From NCBI RefSeq assembly GCF_023898315.1, contig NC_064621.1, positions 534,213,383 to 534,277,382 on the forward strand: 64,000 nucleotides of DNA. Direction: 5' to 3'. The stretch is from Schistocerca nitens. Its lineage: Eukaryota; Arthropoda; Insecta; Orthoptera; Acrididae. Position numbers and translations under genes: made by a program. This document shows, piece by piece, positions 55,829 through 64,000 of the stretch. Each line of letters opens with the position of its first letter. Position 1 is the stretch's first letter. The notes under the pieces were generated by a model that was given only the letters and a program-made list of their open reading frames with translations, did no database searches and had not been told where the DNA came from.

Positions 55829-56002
55829 TCCGTACCTGACTGACTTCCAGACACATGACGACCCGGAAATGCTATCGGTCGCTCCAGAGATAGTGCGACA
55901 GAGCACTAATCGATAAGCGCTGCTGCTGCGACTCACTGGCAGGTAGGGCAGGAAGTTAATGGAATAAGAAAACGAGGAGGCAGAACGGTAAGAGAAGACG
56001 AC
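55821..56002 (-). repeat. Right inverted arm of composite repeat
   Basis: Reverse complement of 53,102-53,247 plus 54,570-54,617, with the core ACTAATCGATAAGCGCTGCT. It has no insertion, so it shows the arm before the mariner-like element entered the left one. Confidence 0.85.
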
Positions 56003-56733
56003 CAAATTATGTAGATAGTTTATGAAATGATTGCGTTTGTGTAGGGAAGTACAAATCGAAATTCGGTTTTGCTCAGTATTTTGAAAATAATAATAGAGGC
56101 CTGTTTACAACTGGTTTACTTAATTTGTATTAATTAAAATATTGAGGTTTAGGTGAAACTAATTGTTTCAGTCAAATGGAAATAAAAAGACGGCAAACGC
56201 CACATGAAATCAGGACCTCACCTGATAGCCCAATGGTTAGTTGTACATCACAGCACAGTCTCCTCTTTTCTATGTAAGATTGTCAAGTGGCAATAAAAAT
56301 GTAAATACCAGTATAAACAACCCCTGGCACAGATATGGCGTTTTATGTTTACCCGCGTGATCTATGACAAACGTGATCCTGGGCCAAAGTGAGGTTTTAA
56401 AACTACACCTTAGTATACATACGTGCTCAACGTGATTACAAACACTGTAACAAGTTTGTATATAAGTATTCTGCTCAGACATAGAGTCCATCTGCGCAAA
56501 CCATATGTGCATTAATGATCAAAAAAATTATTACTATGTTCTCAATATTATACAACTACCCTCGTCGTTTTCTGTGTGATGCAAATTTTATTTGTCAATC
56601 CTTTTCAAACACGCAAACTAACCGTATTTATATGTACAGTACCTATGCAAATATTCTGCTCCATTAACACCCATGACAACATCTGTGTAATTTATACTCC
56701 AAAAAGTTTTAATACAATCCCACTGACTATATA
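56003..56733. other. Unassigned interval
   Basis: AT-rich; no gene or repeat recognised. Confidence 0.4.
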
Positions 56734-56850
56734 TTAGGTTGGCGTTGGCGTATAAGTTCGTAGTGTTTTCCCATAAGTTTATTAAACATAACAGATACAC
56801 ATAACAGAGACTTTAATTATCAGTAACATATTTTCCTTCACTACAGTCTG

Positions 56851-57950
56851 CTAACGATGGTGTAACTTTTCGACAGTGCGACTGTAGAAATCATGTGGTT
56901 TTGAGGCTAATAATTCGTCGAGCCATGTTCGGAGCGCATTTTCATCCGGGAAGGAAGTTCCTGGAAGGTTGATCGATTGAGAATGAAAAAGGTGAAAATC
57001 TGAGGGTGCAAGATAAGGTGAATAAGGTAGGTGCGGACTGACTTCCCAGCTCATCTCTGTATAACGCTTTTTGTCCGTCTAACAGAATGCAGGCGGTCGC
57101 CGTGGTGTAGCATCACTTCTTGGACTGCGTCTGCAAGACGTCTCCGTTTTTGACAATAAATGTCAGCCGTAACAGTTACACCTCGGGGAAGCACACCGTC
57201 GTTATTCCATCAGATGCATAACATTATCTTTTGTCGATGCGCGCAGGTCTTTATACGGGAAGCTGCTGCTTTGTTTGGGCTCAGCCATTCATTTATTTTC
57301 ATTGCGTTAGCATAAAGAAACCATTCCTCGACACCATTAACGATACGGGATAGGAATGGTCGGTGTTGTTTACGAGCCAATTGATGAAGAGCAAGCAGAG
57401 ACGCACATATGGCTGCTCGCTGAATTTTGTGATTTTGGCTTAGAGCATGCGGTACCCATACACCTGATTTTTTTATCCTTCTCTACAGCATACAAGTGTC
57501 GCACGATGGTGGGAAGATCACAGTTCATCACATTTGTCAGTTCTCGAGTACAGTGGTATTGATCATTGTGGATTATTGCCTTTGAACGATTTTCAACAAA
57601 CCCCGAAGGTCTTCCTGAACGCCGGCCGCGGTGGTCTCGCGGTTCTAGGCGCGCAGTCCGGAACCATGGGACTGCTACGGTCGCAGGTTCGAATCCTGCC
57701 TCGGGCATGGATGTGTGTGATGTCCTTAGGTTAGTTAGGTTTAAGTAGTTCTAAGTTCTAGGGGACTGATGACCACAGCAGTTGAGTCCCATAGTGCTCA
57801 GAGCCATTTGAACCATCTTCCTGAACGTGTTCTGGCCACTGGCTTCATCACCATATAAGACGCAAATGTTTTTCGTTGCCTTCATTGCTGTCACCACTCT
57901 ATTGAACTCAAACAGAAGAATATGTCGGAAATGTTCGGATTTCTCTACTT
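56851..57950 (-). pseudogene. Mariner transposase remnant
   Basis: From high to low coordinates: REIRTFPTYSSV (N-terminus), then after the SINE SGRPSGFVENRSKAIIHNDQ, MNCDLPTIVRHLYAVEK (second HTH), a decayed middle with CQKRRRLADAVQEVMLHHGD, and LPYSPYLAPSDFHLF (third catalytic region, Asp in PSD kept, PD changed to PY). It ends KLHHR at 56,851. There are many stops and frameshifts. Confidence 0.72.
57622..57815 (+). mobile_element. tRNA-derived SINE, type A (best copy)
   Basis: It is flanked by a 12-bp duplication, TCTTCCTGAACG, at 57,610-57,621 and 57,816-57,827. The tRNA-like head has an A-box-like GTGGTCTCGCGG and a perfect B box, GGTTCGAATCC. The body continues GATGTCCTTAGGTTAGTTAG, GTTCTAGGGGACTGATGACC and ends GCTCAGAGCCATTTGAACCA. 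It is transcribable by RNA polymerase III by analogy with other tRNA SINEs. Confidence 0.93.
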
Positions 57951-58007
57951 AGCACTCCATTTTCTAGCCTCCACATCTTCTCTCGCTCTCTCCAAACGAC
58001 AAAATGA

Positions 58008-58375
58008 CAGAACGAGATTTTCACCCTGCAGCGGAGTGTGTGCTGATATGAAACTTCCTGGCAAATTAAAACTGTGTGCCGGATCGAGACTCGAACTCGG
58101 GACCTTTGCCTTTTGCGGGTAAGTGCTCTACCATCTGAGCTACCCAAGCACGACTCACGCCCCGTCCTCACAGCTTTTCTTCTGCCAGTACCTCGTCTCC
58201 TACTTTCCAAACTTTACAGAAGCTCTCCTGCGAACCTTACAGAACTAGCACTCCTTAAAGAAAGGATATTGCGGAGACATGGCTTAGCCACAGCCTGGGG
58301 GATGTTCCCAGAATGAAATTTTCACTCTGCAGCGAAGTGTGCGCTGATATGAAAATTCCTGGCAGATTAAAATGA
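58008..58375 (-). repeat. tRNA-like repeat D with repeated ends
   Basis: The segment AGATTTTCACCCTGCAGCGG ... AATTAAAA (58,016-58,073) recurs about 300 bp downstream as AAATTTTCACTCTGCAGCGA ... GATTAAAA (58,317-58,373). Between them, the minus strand at 58,078-58,150 reads a tRNA-like sequence (TGGGTAGCTCAGATGGTAGA, then GAGTTCGAGTCTC as B box). It is a tRNA-derived repeat with a terminal repeat, or part of a tandem array. Confidence 0.75.
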
Positions 58376-59006
58376 CAATCTGTAAACACAAATAGCGACA
58401 GTGTACTACAAATAAAAAACGTTCCATAAATAAACCCATAGCAACCGTAATACTGACACGCAAAACCAAAACGCTACGAACTTACGCTTCTATCTAATAC
58501 ACACATATATGTATATACAAAAACTCAAGAATCCTAATTGTATCACTCCTCTGGCTACATTTAATACTGTAGCAATATTTACCTCATATACATAAAAAAG
58601 AGGTCCTCAACAACACCTGAAATCCCACTCAGCAGATCTGTTCACCACCAAGAAACATACTATGACGTGGAATCGAAACTGCTCTACCTTATACCTATAA
58701 AACACGAAATCGGAAACCAGACAGACTACAAAAAAAAGTCAAAAACACAGTCACAAAGAATAAATAGAACACATTCCGTGGGAAACGGGAGAACATCTGG
58801 TCAGTATGTGAGAACTGATGGTGAATTGCAGCTCAGAAACTGGTCGTATTCAGTAAATAAACTTTAAAACTCACGGCTGAAGGTGATTTCATCAATCCTC
58901 ACAAACAATAAAAAGCACTGTATAGTGCTGTATGATTTCTCCTCGAATCAAGCTATCCATCACATCTGTACTACTCATATCTCTCTTTTAAACTGTAAAC
59001 ACAAAA
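58376..59006. other. Unassigned interval
   Basis: AT-rich; no gene or repeat recognised. Confidence 0.4.
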
Positions 59007-59018
59007 CCTTGTACCTTG

Positions 59019-59200
59019 GTTCAAATGGCTCTGAGCAATATGGGACTTAACTTCTAAGTTAGAACTTAGAACTACTTAAACCTAACTAACCTAAGGGCAT
59101 CACACACATCCATGCCCGAGACAGGATTCGAACATGCGACCGTAGCAGTCGCGCGGTTCCAGACTGTAGCGCCTAGAACCTCTCGGCCACCCCGGCCGGC
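59019..59200 (-). mobile_element. tRNA-derived SINE, type A
   Basis: It is flanked by CCTTGTACCTTG (59,007-59,018) and CCTTGTTCCTTG (59,201-59,212), a 12-bp duplication with one mismatch. On the minus strand it runs from GCCGGCCGGGGTGGCCGAGA through a B box (altered to TGTTCGAATCC) to the GAACC end. Confidence 0.92.
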
Positions 59201-59477
59201 CCTTGTTCCTTGTCTGCTCTTAGCAATGGCCTTGAAATGTATTACATACACTGTTTCCTAATACTGTAATTACACACTGCTTGAAAGTCTCAACTCACTG
59301 ACGTTCCTAATCCCGTTTGGTTTTCGAGGCTTAGGGTACCCCAAGCGGTAGGAGTTGGCATGTGGACTTCAAACTACGATGAAGGATCCATGTCACAGTC
59401 CATTCTTAATCTCACCATCGATTTAACTTGATCATTAATTTGTTCTAACGAGGATTAAACCATGAACTACATGCTGA

Positions 59478-59564
59478 AAAGATATGTGTGAATTCCTAAG
59501 GGACCAAACTGCTTAGGTCATCGGTCCCTAGACTTACACACTACTTAAAATAACTTATGCTAAG

Positions 59565-59620
<56 letters not shown>

Positions 59621-59712
59621 CCCGATGCCCGAGGGAGGACTCGAACTTCCGGCGGGACCAGCCGCACAGTCCGTGACATGGCGCCTGAAACCGCGCGGCC
59701 ACTCCGCGCGGC
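59478..59712 (-). mobile_element. tRNA-derived SINE, type C, with (CA)n
   Basis: It is flanked by AACTACATGCTGA (59,465-59,477) and AATTACATGCTGA (59,713-59,725), a 13-bp duplication with one mismatch. On the minus strand the head reads GCCGCGCGGAGTGGCCGCGC, with B box AGTTCGAGTCC. The body holds an AC run at 59,565-59,618 and ends in AGGGACCGATGACC-type sequence. Confidence 0.9.
59565..59618. repeat. (AC)n microsatellite inside SINE type C
   Basis: About 54 bp of uninterrupted AC dinucleotides, expanded from the TGTGTGT part of the SINE body. Confidence 0.95.
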
Positions 59713-60210
59713 AATTACATGCTGAGTAGATTTATCTATTGTGGTATAGCAGTGATTCCTCTCCAATGTCTTCTTTTCCACTTGCTTCCTGATTAATACC
59801 TCTTTCTCGCTGCTTTGTCGAAATCTCCCTCCTTGATGGAATCTCCACTGCTTCTGATATAAAGTTAGCGGGTCTCCCGTGTATCAAACTTTCATGTGGG
59901 ATGAATCCTGTTGCACACCTTGTCTTTCTTTGCTGTTCATAACATCCTGAAATACGCCCACATATTCTGCTTATTTTGTGTGTCTCTGGCTGCAATAAAT
60001 CCTACATAACCCCGACAGTTCACGCATATAACACTCAGTTGGGTTGTCAGCCTGATGGTATAAAGAGGTTCTCATGTGCCTAACAGCTACACAATCAATA
60101 AACCTCTTACAGAGGGCTGAAATGAACTGGGATCCATTGTCGGAGAGCGAGACGTTCGACTTTCCGTCTGAGTGAAATAATCACTTTCCAACTTGGTCAA
60201 TTTTTGTCTT

Positions 60211-60486
60211 ACAAAATTGTTGAGGCTTTCGTGGCCACTTGTTGACAAACTGCCTATTGGCTTCTGTCTCGGGTTCTTCGGCCGACGTTCATCTAATGAT
60301 TTTTCTGACGTTTCGCCAGCACGAGTGGCTGGCATTGTCAAAGCTTCACCCTCCATTGCCGAGTTCACCACCGGCAATGGAGGGTGAAGCTTTGACAATG
60401 CCAGCCACTCGTGCTGGCGAAACGTCAGAAAAATCATTAGATGAACGTCGGCCGAAGAACCCGAGACAGAAGCCAATAGGCAGTTT
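60211..60486. mobile_element. Near-perfect palindromic insertion
   Basis: Arms 60,241-60,360 and 60,373-60,491 are reverse complements over about 119 bp with a single-base length difference (six T against five A) and a 12-bp spacer. The insertion is flanked by a 15-bp direct repeat, GTCAATTTTTGTCTT (60,196-60,210 and 60,487-60,501). The last bases of the right arm run into the second copy of that repeat. A unique stretch, ACAAAATTGTTGAGGC to CCACTTG (60,211-60,240), precedes the left arm. No coding capacity. Confidence 0.9.
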
Positions 60487-60790
60487 GTCAATTTTTGTCT
60501 TGCTGGTCGCCCTCTTCACACCAAAAGCGTCACATATTTGAAGAATACATTCACTGCCAAACATCTACATAAGCCCAGCCCTGCTGGGAGAAAGTGGCCC
60601 AGACATATCAATTGCTAGCGGTTCTCCTATGCTGTCTGGGAGAAAGCTCTGTATCTCTCCTTTGCTGGCAGCTGTCTCAAGCACTGAAGCTGGAACCTCC
60701 TAGATATGTTATTAAATAAAACATAATAGCGTAAGATCTCAATGTACTTTTGTGGCCCTTAGTGCCTGTGACTCAAGTGGATGTAATTGT

Positions 60791-61004
60791 GCCCGCATCT
60801 CGTGGTCGTGCGGTAGCGTTCTCGCTTCCCACGCCCGGGTTCCCGGGTTCGATTCCCGGCGGGGTCAGGGATTTTCTCTGCCTCGTGATGGCTGGGTGTT
60901 GTGTGATGTCCTTAGGTTAGTTAGGTTTAAGTAGTTCTAAGTTCTAGGGGACTGATGACCACAGATATTAAGTCCCATAGTGCTCAGAGCCATTTGAACC
61001 ATTT
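60791..61004 (+). mobile_element. SINE with type A tail and a different tRNA head
   Basis: It is flanked by an 11-bp duplication, GATGTAATTGT, at 60,780-60,790 and 61,005-61,015. The head GCCCGCATCTCGTGGTCGTG ... GGGTTCGATTCCCGGC is tRNA-like with a perfect B box and a CTTCCCACG loop, closest to a glycine tRNA (tentative). From GATGTCCTTAGGTTAGTTAG onward it is the same as the type A SINE at 57,622. Confidence 0.92.
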
Positions 61005-61015
61005 GATGTAATTGT

Positions 61016-61284
61016 TATGAGACTCTACGTGCTCTACAGAGAAACACAGCCGCAACACTTCTTCACTTTCATTCATCCTGCGAAACAATACAGCCTTATA
61101 TATCTCGTAATATCGCTGTAACTTCTCATGTCCACTTGTTCAACCCATAGTCCTTACCAGTTTCGGTGTAGTATCATCGCTCTGTGTCCATGTGGTATCT
61201 TTATATATGCATTTCATTTTTTTTTCTCTAACCGCTTTTCATGAACATCATTCTAAGCTTGTCCTGCTCATCGTTAGCAGGAGA
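61016..61284. other. Unassigned interval
   Basis: No gene or repeat recognised. Confidence 0.35.
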
Positions 61285-61660
61285 TCTATGTAGGTAGTGT
61301 GGCCAATAATGGTATCGTCTCTGACGAAACATGCTTCAGAGACATCCCGTAAGTAAAATTCCGGAGAGAAACAGCCTCAAATGGTTCGGCCACATTAAAA
61401 AATTGGAAAAGAAGCACGACGAAGAAGAGCCCTGGAATGGACAGAATCACTAAGAAGACCAATTGGAAGACAACGAAAAAGATGGGGCGACCAGGTGAAG
61501 CCTGATATGAAACGAAGAGGACTACAATGGGAGGAAATGCTGAACGACAGACTGTGGGAGAAAAGAGAAGATTGAAGATGCTCTGTGAAGGACTTGCATA
61601 AGAACAAATGTTTCAGGAAGAGGAGGAGGAGGAGGAAGAGAAGAAGAAGAGTGTTTATTT
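61285..61660 (+). pseudogene. LINE 3' end fragment
   Basis: The plus strand reads NSLKWFGHIKKLEKKH, a common 'LRWFGH' C-terminal motif of LINE ORF2 proteins. RRPIGRQRKRWGDQ and a WEKRED end follow across frameshifts, then a GAG/GAA-rich tail (61,618-61,651). Confidence 0.65.
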
Positions 61661-62149
61661 CGCCTGATTAATACGAGCCATAACGCCGTAGAGTATAACG
61701 GCAGATGTAGACTTAGCGGAACAACTGAAAACCATACTCTGGCTGTCCGTGTATTTAACACTGTACCGCTTCTCTCAACAGGCGGATCAGCGTGACAACC
61801 ATCACATGCCGTCAGTGTATGAAATGCGCACAGACGTTTGGGTTGAAACCTAGGACATAGGTACTTACTTTAGGGGCCATTGCATGGCATACGGCAGAGA
61901 GTTTTGGGTTTTAGCCTAGGACGTTGGTCCATAATCTGTTGGGCCATGAACACTGTCACATGTCATCAGTACGTGAGATATTGCGGAGCAGTTTGGGTTT
62001 TAACTTGAGATATTGGTATATATTCTGGTTGTCACAAAATGTACGTAACTACCCCTCCTGTCTTTACCACAAGTGTGGCGAAAAAGATTTCGACTACTTG
62101 ATGAAAACTGCTACCTTCGCATTGACTGTCCGTCCATCACTACTCCGTC
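61661..62149. other. Unassigned interval
   Basis: It contains a loosely repeated phrase (for example GTTTGGGTT...GAAACCTAGGACATAGG, then TTTTGGGTTTTAGCCTAGGACGTTGG and GTTTGGGTTTTAACTTGAGATATTGG), suggesting a diverged ~75-115-bp tandem repeat at 61.83-62.02 kb. Confidence 0.5.
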
Positions 62150-62940
62150 TTTGATAGTTGAAGGTTGGTGACCCACGACACGATTCTCTGTCTCCAATAT
62201 TCCCGGTCTTCTGCATGTCAGAGTAGGCCCGATGTTTGTTTGTCTTCTCCTTTATCTGACAGATTCGTCCTGTCGTTGGTCTTCCTTGCATTCTTTGCCC
62301 TGGATGATCATCTTCTTCAAGTTATCCTCGTGTCGTCGAACTATATGATGGAACAACTAATGGATTAGCTAGGAACCATTACGGCACACCTCTTTTCCAC
62401 TCTGAGTTCTTGAAATATTGATTTGTTTTTCGTTTGTGAATCCATGATATCCTCAGCAACCTCTTGTATGTTCACATCTCAAAAGTATCGATTCTTTTGC
62501 GGTTGCCTTCAGTTATTGGCCCGTTTCAGCCCCATAAAGGAACACTGACAACAATCAGAGATTTCAGGACTCTCGGTTACTATCTCAATTTAATAAATCT
62601 GGTTAGGGCTCGGTCTTTTCAAATCATTGTCAGTTTCGATGCAATATCCTCACTCAGAACTATGCTTTCTATCCTGTGTACAGCCACCGTCTTTCTGAGC
62701 CACTGAGCCAAGGTAGACAAAGTGATCAACTTCTTCATACTCTAGTAATAGTTCAGTATCTGTCAATTATCATGATCTGGGTATTTTTCTTATTCACTGA
62801 AAGCTGAAATTATTGACTTTTTCTCTTAAATCTGCCAGCAATCCCTTCATTTCCACTGGTGTTTCTCCACTCATCATGGTGTCAGCAGATAATCGTAAAT
62901 TATTAATTCTTCTTCCTCCAATTCGGACACCATAGTCCAG
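62150..62940 (-). pseudogene. RTE-like LINE reverse transcriptase C-terminal remnant
   Basis: On the minus strand VRIGGRRINNLRLSADTMMS corresponds to the catalytic YADD region, changed to SADT. Downstream come KDRALTRFIKLR, RKRIDTFEM and an IIQGKECKEDQRQDESVR end. It is full of stops. This is a different LINE family from the copy that starts on the plus strand at 62,965. Confidence 0.7.
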
Positions 62941-62964
62941 CCATGAAGACTTTCTCATAACATA

Positions 62965-64000
62965 TTCTCCATGGAAAAACGAGGCCTAGTAGAAATCCTT
63001 GGGTGACAGAAGAAATATTGAATTTAATTGATGAAAGGAGAAAATACAAAACTGCAGTAAATGAAGCAGGCAAAAAGGAATACAAACGTCTCAAAAATGA
63101 GATCTAGGGGAAGTGCAAAATGGCTAAGCAGTCATGGCTAGAAGACAAATGTAAGGATGTAGAGGCTTTGTCTCACTAGGGGTAAGATAGATACTGCCTA
63201 CAGGAAAATTAAAGAGACCTTCGGAGAAAAGAGAACCACTTTTATGAATATCAAGAGCTCAGATGAAAACCCAGTTCCAAGCAAAGAAGGGAAAGCAGAA
63301 AGGTGGAAGGAGTATATAGAGGGTCTATACAAGGGCGATATACTTCAGGGCAATGTTATAGAAAGGGAAGAGGATGTAGATGAAGATGAAATGGGAGATA
63401 TGATACTGCGTGAAGAGTTTGACAGAGCACTGAAAGACCTGAGTCGAAACAAGGTCCGGGGAGTAGACAACATTCCATTAGAACTACTGACGGCCTTGGG
63501 AGAGCCAGTCCTGACAAAACTCTACCATCTGGTGAGCAAGATGGATGAGACAGGCGAAATACCCTCAGACTTCAAGAAGAATATAATAATTCCAATCCCA
63601 AAGAAAGCAGGTGTTGACAGATGTGAAAATTACCGAACTATCAGTTTAATAAGTCACAGCTGCAAAATACTAACACGAATTCTTTACAGACTAATGGAAA
63701 AACTGGTAGAAGCAGACCTCGGGAAAGATCAGTTTGGATTCCGTAGAAATATGGGAACACGTGAGGCAATACTGACCGTACGACTCATCTTAGAAGCTAG
63801 ATTAAGAAAAGGCAAACCTACGTTTCTAGCATTTTTAGACTTAGAGAAAGCTTTTGACAATGTATAGTGGAATACTCTCTTTCAAATTCTGAAGGTGGCA
63901 GGGGTAAAATACAGGGAGCGAAAGGCTATTTACAATTTGTACAGAAAGCAGATGGCAGTTATTAGAGTCGAGGGACATTAAAGGGAAGTAAAGGGAAGCA
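62965..64000 (+). pseudogene. RTE-like LINE copy 2, runs off the window
   Basis: Same family as 7,579-9,864 but in plus orientation. It begins at the segment matching KTRANRNPWVTEEILNLIDE and continues through the linker. The best open part is 63,244-63,867 (NIKSSDENPVPSKEGKAERW, IIIPIPKKAGVDRCENY, FGFRRNMGTREA, LDLEKAFDNV). Stops occur at 62,977 and in the linker near 63.10 kb. A TAG at about 63,864 breaks it after AFDNV, and a TAA lies near the window end. It is more decayed than the first copy; the catalytic box would lie beyond the window. Confidence 0.85.

Larger units (their letters stand above)
56734..57990 (-). mobile_element. Decayed mariner with a SINE inside
   Basis: The left end reads TTAGGTTGGCGTTGGCGTAT, of mariner type. 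The right end is not clear; coding similarity runs to about 57.95 kb. A type A SINE (57,622-57,815) is nested within the HTH part. Confidence 0.7.
59230..60710 (-). pseudogene. Ty3/Gypsy integrase remnant with two insertions
   Basis: On the minus strand, PLAIDMSGPLSPSRAG (about 60.63 kb) opens the integrase core. After the palindromic insertion, the LSDNGSQF motif is readable near 60.14 kb, then YHQADNPTECYMRELSGLC, and TGFIPHESLIHGRPANFI near 59.88 kb. A type C SINE follows, and beyond it only decayed sequence. There are frameshifts and stops throughout. It is a different Gypsy family from the one at 16-24 kb. Confidence 0.75.

Noticed and set aside
57630-57710. Possible tRNA gene
   Set aside because: The tRNA-like fold is the head of a SINE with target duplications and a body; the acceptor stem is not preserved.
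58078-58150. Possible tRNA gene on the minus strand
   Set aside because: It is embedded in a repeat with terminal repetition and lacks a clean acceptor stem.

Overview
The window looks like a stretch of gene-poor chromosome from a large, repeat-rich insect genome, most likely an orthopteran (grasshopper or locust). The basis is the mix of repeat families: several tRNA-derived SINEs, an RTE-like LINE with a CAA tail, CR1-like LINEs with an ATGTAG-type tail, many Tc1/mariner elements, Ty3/Gypsy copies with an insect errantivirus-like env, and a TTAGG (insect telomere type) array. The orthopteran assignment rests on remembered repeat families and is inference. I could support no host protein-coding gene, no functional RNA gene and no CRISPR array. 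Every recognisable coding segment belongs to a mobile element.

Layout. 0.5-6.55 kb: a complete I-group LINE with two intact ORFs, a poly(A) tail and an 11-bp target duplication. 7.25-10.94 kb: an old Tc1 element (Tc1-A) carrying a nested RTE-like LINE, itself interrupted by a TTAGG array, and a nested SINE. A younger Tc1 element (Tc1-B copy 1) sits in the TA flank of Tc1-A. 12.4-16.2 kb: mostly unassigned. 16.2-24.6 kb: two long LTRs of one Ty3/Gypsy family enclosing two partial copies of its pol 3' region. 24.6-26.8 kb: a broken env gene on the minus strand. 27.1-28.5 kb: Tc1-B copy 2. 29.9-32 kb: an internally deleted Tc1 and two head-to-head Tc1 remnants. 34.1-37.6 kb: a 5'-truncated CR1-like LINE interrupted by Tc1-B copy 3. 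38.4-46 kb: a long decayed CR1-like LINE, with remnants of an ORF1 (PHD-like finger plus SGNH-hydrolase-like region) and of ORF2, interrupted by two Tc1/mariner-superfamily elements. 46.4-47.9 kb: Tc1-B copy 4. 48-52 kb: LINE and SINE fragments and unassigned DNA. 52.7-56 kb: a composite repeat with inverted arms, one interrupted by a mariner-like element, and an initiator-tRNA-like segment. 56.7-64 kb: a decayed mariner, several SINEs, a Gypsy integrase remnant holding a near-perfect palindromic insertion, and LINE fragments, ending inside a second RTE-like copy.

How the parts relate. The window is a set of nested insertions that can be ordered in time from target duplications and interruptions. 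The youngest autonomous-looking elements are the I-group LINE and the four Tc1-B copies, three of which keep a full 340-residue transposase with DDE spacing of 32. The non-autonomous SINEs (three head types, two sharing one tail) presumably depended on LINE machinery of the kinds seen here.
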